From positions 3,596,001-3,660,000 of the forward strand of contig CM042982.1 of the NCBI GenBank assembly GCA_023678885.1: 64,000 nt of DNA, read 5' to 3'. Below are positions 60,581-64,000 of the stretch, piece by piece. Origin of the DNA: Pogostemon cablin. Its lineage: Eukaryota > Streptophyta > Magnoliopsida > Lamiales > Lamiaceae. The notes under the pieces were generated by a model that had not been told where the DNA came from, did not search any database, and saw nothing but the letters and a program-made list of their open reading frames with translations. How positions within the stretch are numbered: the stretch's first letter is position 1; the number at the start of each line of letters is the position of its first letter. A program made the translations under genes and the position numbers.

Positions 60581-60651
60581 CTTCATCTGTCCGCTTTTAA
60601 GGGTACCATTCTCTCTAATAAGTTGAAACCCTTGAAAGCGGATGAAGGAAG
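60581..60651. mobile_element. Mini Stowaway-type MITE (71 bp)
   Basis: CTTCATCTGTCCGCTTTTAA at left and GAAAGCGGATGAAGGAAG at right, TA on both sides. An internally deleted copy related to the one at 48755. Confidence 0.7.
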
Positions 60652-60858
60652 TACATATTATAATACTTTAAGGGATTCATAATTATATATTATTTGTAAA
60701 TCAAATCAATTATGTGTATATAATATTTTATGAATTGAGTAATCAAAGAGATTTAAAAATGTGATTAATGCAGATTTAAAGTTCAACAAAAAGCAAAACA
60801 AAATAGATTTATATTTTACTAAATTGTCTTAAAATGTTGAAGTTGATAATATATAGTA

Positions 60859-61100
60859 CTCAACGTAAACGTTTTTTTCATTTTGCTCAATCCCTATTTC
60901 CTTTTATTTTTTTAAAAAAATGAACACACATATTAATTACTTTTCTTTCTATAACCATCCACATGTCATACTAATTAATACACTTACACACTTTACATTA
61001 ATATATTATTTCTTTGACATCACTAACACATTAAAATATTATTATACTCCTTAATCAACGTGTAAAAAGCAAATGCCCACGTTTCAACGGAACAAGGGAG
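60859..61100. mobile_element. Stowaway-type MITE (242 bp), worn left end
   Basis: Right end CGGAACAAGGGAG followed by TA; internal ACTCCTTAATCAACGTG matches other copies in the opposite orientation; left end CTCAACGTAAACG preceded by TA is a weak match. Confidence 0.55.
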
Positions 61101-61401
61101 TAAAATCATTTTCACCGTTTTAATATTTTATTATATATATATATATATATACTAGTATGAAATCTGCGTACAACGCGGGATCATTTAGTTATTATTTTTA
61201 TTTTTTATAATTAAATAATCTGTGTTATATAACGTAACAACATTATTTAATACGAGTTTTTTTCTTATAGCTAGACAATTTCTTTCATCAATGTAAAGAA
61301 TTTGCAACAAATTATAACATTTGGCTTTTGATAATGTAATGTATAACTAAATCATGTAAAAAGTTAATATATATATATATATATACATATATTTCTAATT
61401 A

Positions 61402-61628
61402 CTCCCTCCGTCCCATTCAAAGATGGTCATTTTTCCATTTTGGTCAACCCACCCAAAAGGTCCCCTTTCCTTTTTTACACACATGAGACCCACACACCCC
61501 CTCTAATACACTTAAAATATAGAGATCACACTTCCACTAATACAACTACCAACTACACATTAAATAATAACACTCCTTAATCTACGTGCAAAAAAGCAAA
61601 AACCCCTCTTACGCCGGGACGAAGGGAG
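61402..61628. mobile_element. Stowaway-type MITE (227 bp)
   Basis: CTCCCTCCGTCCC at left and GGGACGAAGGGAG at right, TA on both sides. Internally CTAATACAACTACCAACTAC and CTCCTTAATCTACGTGC are family words. Confidence 0.85.
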
Positions 61629-61636
61629 TATTTGGA

Positions 61637-62165
61637 AGAATAATCGATTCAAGAATACTTGAATCAACCCTCTTACTCTTGAAAAATCAATTTTTAAGAT
61701 TTTAATCTATTCAAGAATACTTGAATCGATTATCTTCCTCTTGAAGAATCGATACTTGACTTGATTCTCTTTCACTTGAAGAATACTTGAATCAATACTT
61801 TAGAGATAGATTTTAAAGAATACTTGAATCGATTTTTAAGATATAATACTTGAATCGATTTTTTTCCTCTTGAAGAATTGATTCTTAATATATAAATCGA
61901 TTAAAGAATACTTGAATTGATTCTTAAAAGGTAATACTTAAATCGATTTTTTTCCTCTTGAAGAATTGATTCTTAAAGGTAAATTGATTCAAGAATACTT
62001 GAATTGATCCTCTTACTCTTGAAAAATTAATTTTTAAGATGTAAATCTATTTAAACATCTCTTGAAAAATCTAAATCTATTTTTAAGATGTAAATCTATT
62101 CAAGAATACTTGAATCGATTATCTTCCTCTTGAAAAATCGTTTCGAATCTATACTTGATTCATTC
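61637..62165. repeat. AATACTTGAATCGATT minisatellite
   Basis: About ten copies of AAGAATACTTGAATCGATT-type units, alternating with TTCCTCTTGAAGAATTGATT and TTTTTAAGATGTAAATCTATT units, in a mosaic with no single fixed period. Non-coding. Confidence 0.85.
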
Positions 62166-62603
62166 TTTCGAAATAAATTTTTATACTTTCATAAATCAAA
62201 TCTCTAGAGGAACTTGAAGAAAACTCTTATTTCTCTTGGAGAAACGAATATGTGTATTTAGAATGAATAACCAAAAAGTCTTATTTATAGATGAGGTGTG
62301 AGAGAATATTATATGGAACATTCTTTTTTCCTTTTATATATATGATTTAATTTGATATTAATTAATTTATTGAATTAAAAGATTTAGTAACTAATTAATG
62401 ATACCTACATAAATAAATAAAATATTAAAAATTTAATCATTATTAAAAATAAGAAACACATTATTTAAAAAAATATTAAATAAGGAAGTTAATTAAAAGT
62501 AAATAAGGAAATATAAAAAAAGTACACGTCACATTAAAGCGCTCTGGAGATGACACATTAGCAAGAAAAGTTCCTGCTATAATACACTTTATGATATATT
62601 ATA

Positions 62604-62838
62604 CTCCCTCCATCTGGTTGTAAGGTATCCATTTGCTTTTTGCACGTGTCCGGTTCTATGTATCCATTTGCTTTTTGCACGTGGATTAAGGAGTATTATT
62701 ATTATAGGTAAAGTGAGTAGTTGTATTAGAGGGAAGTGGTGTGTCATATTGTGTATTTTTTTACTATATAGGAAAAATAGATACCTTTGAAGCGGACCAC
62801 AAATAGTAAAATGAATACCTTATAAGCGGAAAGGGAAA
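62604..62838. mobile_element. Stowaway-type MITE (235 bp) with internal duplication
   Basis: CTCCCTCCATCTGGTTG at left, worn right end, TA on both sides. TATCCATTTGCTTTTTGCAC is present twice near the left end, an internal duplication. Confidence 0.7.
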
Positions 62839-62840
62839 TA

Positions 62841-64000
62841 TTATATTAGTATAATAATTACCAATCCTCAATCTTGACCATGCAAATAAATTTTATTTTT
62901 GTGGGGTATGTAAAGCTAGTATACGAAATGGTGGGTGGAGACAGGATAGCATATAATACTATACTAACCATTCACCCAAACCACTTACAGTTTATTGTTT
63001 ACACTATTAAAAGAAATTATTCTTTTAATTTATTTTATTAACTTTTTAAGTTATTTTTATATTTTTAGATAATAAAAAATATAAAATAATAATAATATAG
63101 GTTTGAATGAATGATAAATTTAAAATTAAAATAACTTTAAAGTTACTGTACAGAGTATTATGGGTATGAAAGACTATTAAACAAATAAATTAACAAAGAT
63201 AAAAAAGAAAATAGGTTGACGTAGATGTCACAAAATGAGGCATGCATGTATACTTTTTATTAAACAGACATTAATTCATAGTGCGTAGATAGCATATTGG
63301 TTAAAATAATTGAATTATCTAAAAATTTTGGCATGCATGGTGACCGTATGTGACAAGTGAATTATATCAACTTTGACCAATTCATAATTTGTATTTTAGT
63401 CAGGTGATCTTCAACTAATAATTAAGCATACGTTTGCATTGATTTTCTTTCTAAAATAAACCAGTATTTATAATCAGGAGAAGAATTCAAGAACAATGCT
63501 TTAAAATAATCCACCAATTAAATTAAAAAATGTACCTTAAAGACAGGAACCTCGGCCGGGTCCGCAGATAAATGGGCGACCCGGATCCGAACTCCAACCC
63601 GGTTATCTCATCGGATATGGAAGAAAAGCTTGAAACCAAAAGAAAATAATCCGCATTAAGGAAAATGTTTCACAGAAGTACATTGCAGGAATAAAAAGTA
63701 TTACTTGTACACCCAATATTTAATTCATGCTATCTCATTAATTATAGTAAATAAATGTTACTCCATTAATTAGAGCAAGAAATATATTCTATATAGTATA
63801 TCAAATTGGGATTGCTATCACGGCCGTACTAATTTAATGATGATTAATGACTTTATATGAGGATTGTTATTTCAGTATATATATTCTCATATGTAAATTC
63901 TCAGTCCATGCACTGTATATTTTTTTTTAGTGCACTTTAATTTTAATAACTGACTTTCTTTTTAAAGAATATTTAATATTTTTAAATAATAATAATAAAA
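62841..64000. other. AT-rich right end of window
   Basis: No gene with splice support. At 63545-63645 there is a GC-rich island with a 25-codon plus-strand frame (MGDPDPNSNPVISSDMEEKL start) and open frames on the minus strand; it could be a small exon of a gene lying mostly outside the window. Confidence 0.4.

Overview
This window is nuclear DNA from a flowering plant. The genes are split by GT-AG introns, the spacers are very AT-rich, and the repeats (Stowaway-, Tourist- and Mutator-type elements, a SINE relic, long AT microsatellites) are typical of plants. Gene content is that of a eudicot. The abundant MITEs with CTCCCTCCGTCC ends suggest an asterid such as a Lamiales species, but this is inference. 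No organelle, bacterial or CRISPR features were seen.

Layout. At 41-4943 (+) lies the 3' part of an NPF2-type NRT1/PTR transporter whose reading frame is interrupted by an in-frame TGA just before the last membrane helix. From 4.9 to 17.9 kb the sequence is mostly AT-rich spacer holding MITEs, microsatellites, a TTACTCT-type repeat field and a triplicated ~100-bp repeat. At 17967-25981 (+) is a complete 19-exon AMP deaminase gene (885 aa). At 26868-31639 sits a 4.77-kb Mutator-like element with perfect 9-bp target duplications. It carries a decayed transposase with an OTU-like protease domain, a convergent second reading frame, and 33-bp repeat arrays in both arms. At 32322-37232 (+) is a three-exon gene for a 316-aa protein I do not recognise.

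At 39877-40523 and 41700-42306 (+) are two tandem h-type thioredoxins with probable N-myristoylation sites. At 42896-45073 (-) is a type-II DnaJ/HSP40 with a very short linker. At 45558-46744 a 1.19-kb Pack-MULE-like element has captured a C2H2 zinc-finger fragment. At 52080-52479 (+) is a fragment of a DFR-like reductase, and at 53462-54387 (-) a broken Shaker K+ channel lacking the pore signature. At 55772-57601 (+) is an intronless DYW-class PPR gene, the apparent orthologue of the chloroplast RNA editing factor CRR28. At 58073-59340 (-) is a DUF569 (beta-trefoil) gene. The last 4.6 kb are repeats, including a large minisatellite.

The genes do not form a pathway. The region is a mix of housekeeping genes (AMP deaminase, DnaJ, CRR28), a recent tandem duplication (thioredoxins), gene remains (NPF, K+ channel, reductase) and nested transposons. 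The least expected structures are the two 33-bp dyad arrays in the arms of the OTU-type MULE and the zinc-finger capture in the second MULE.
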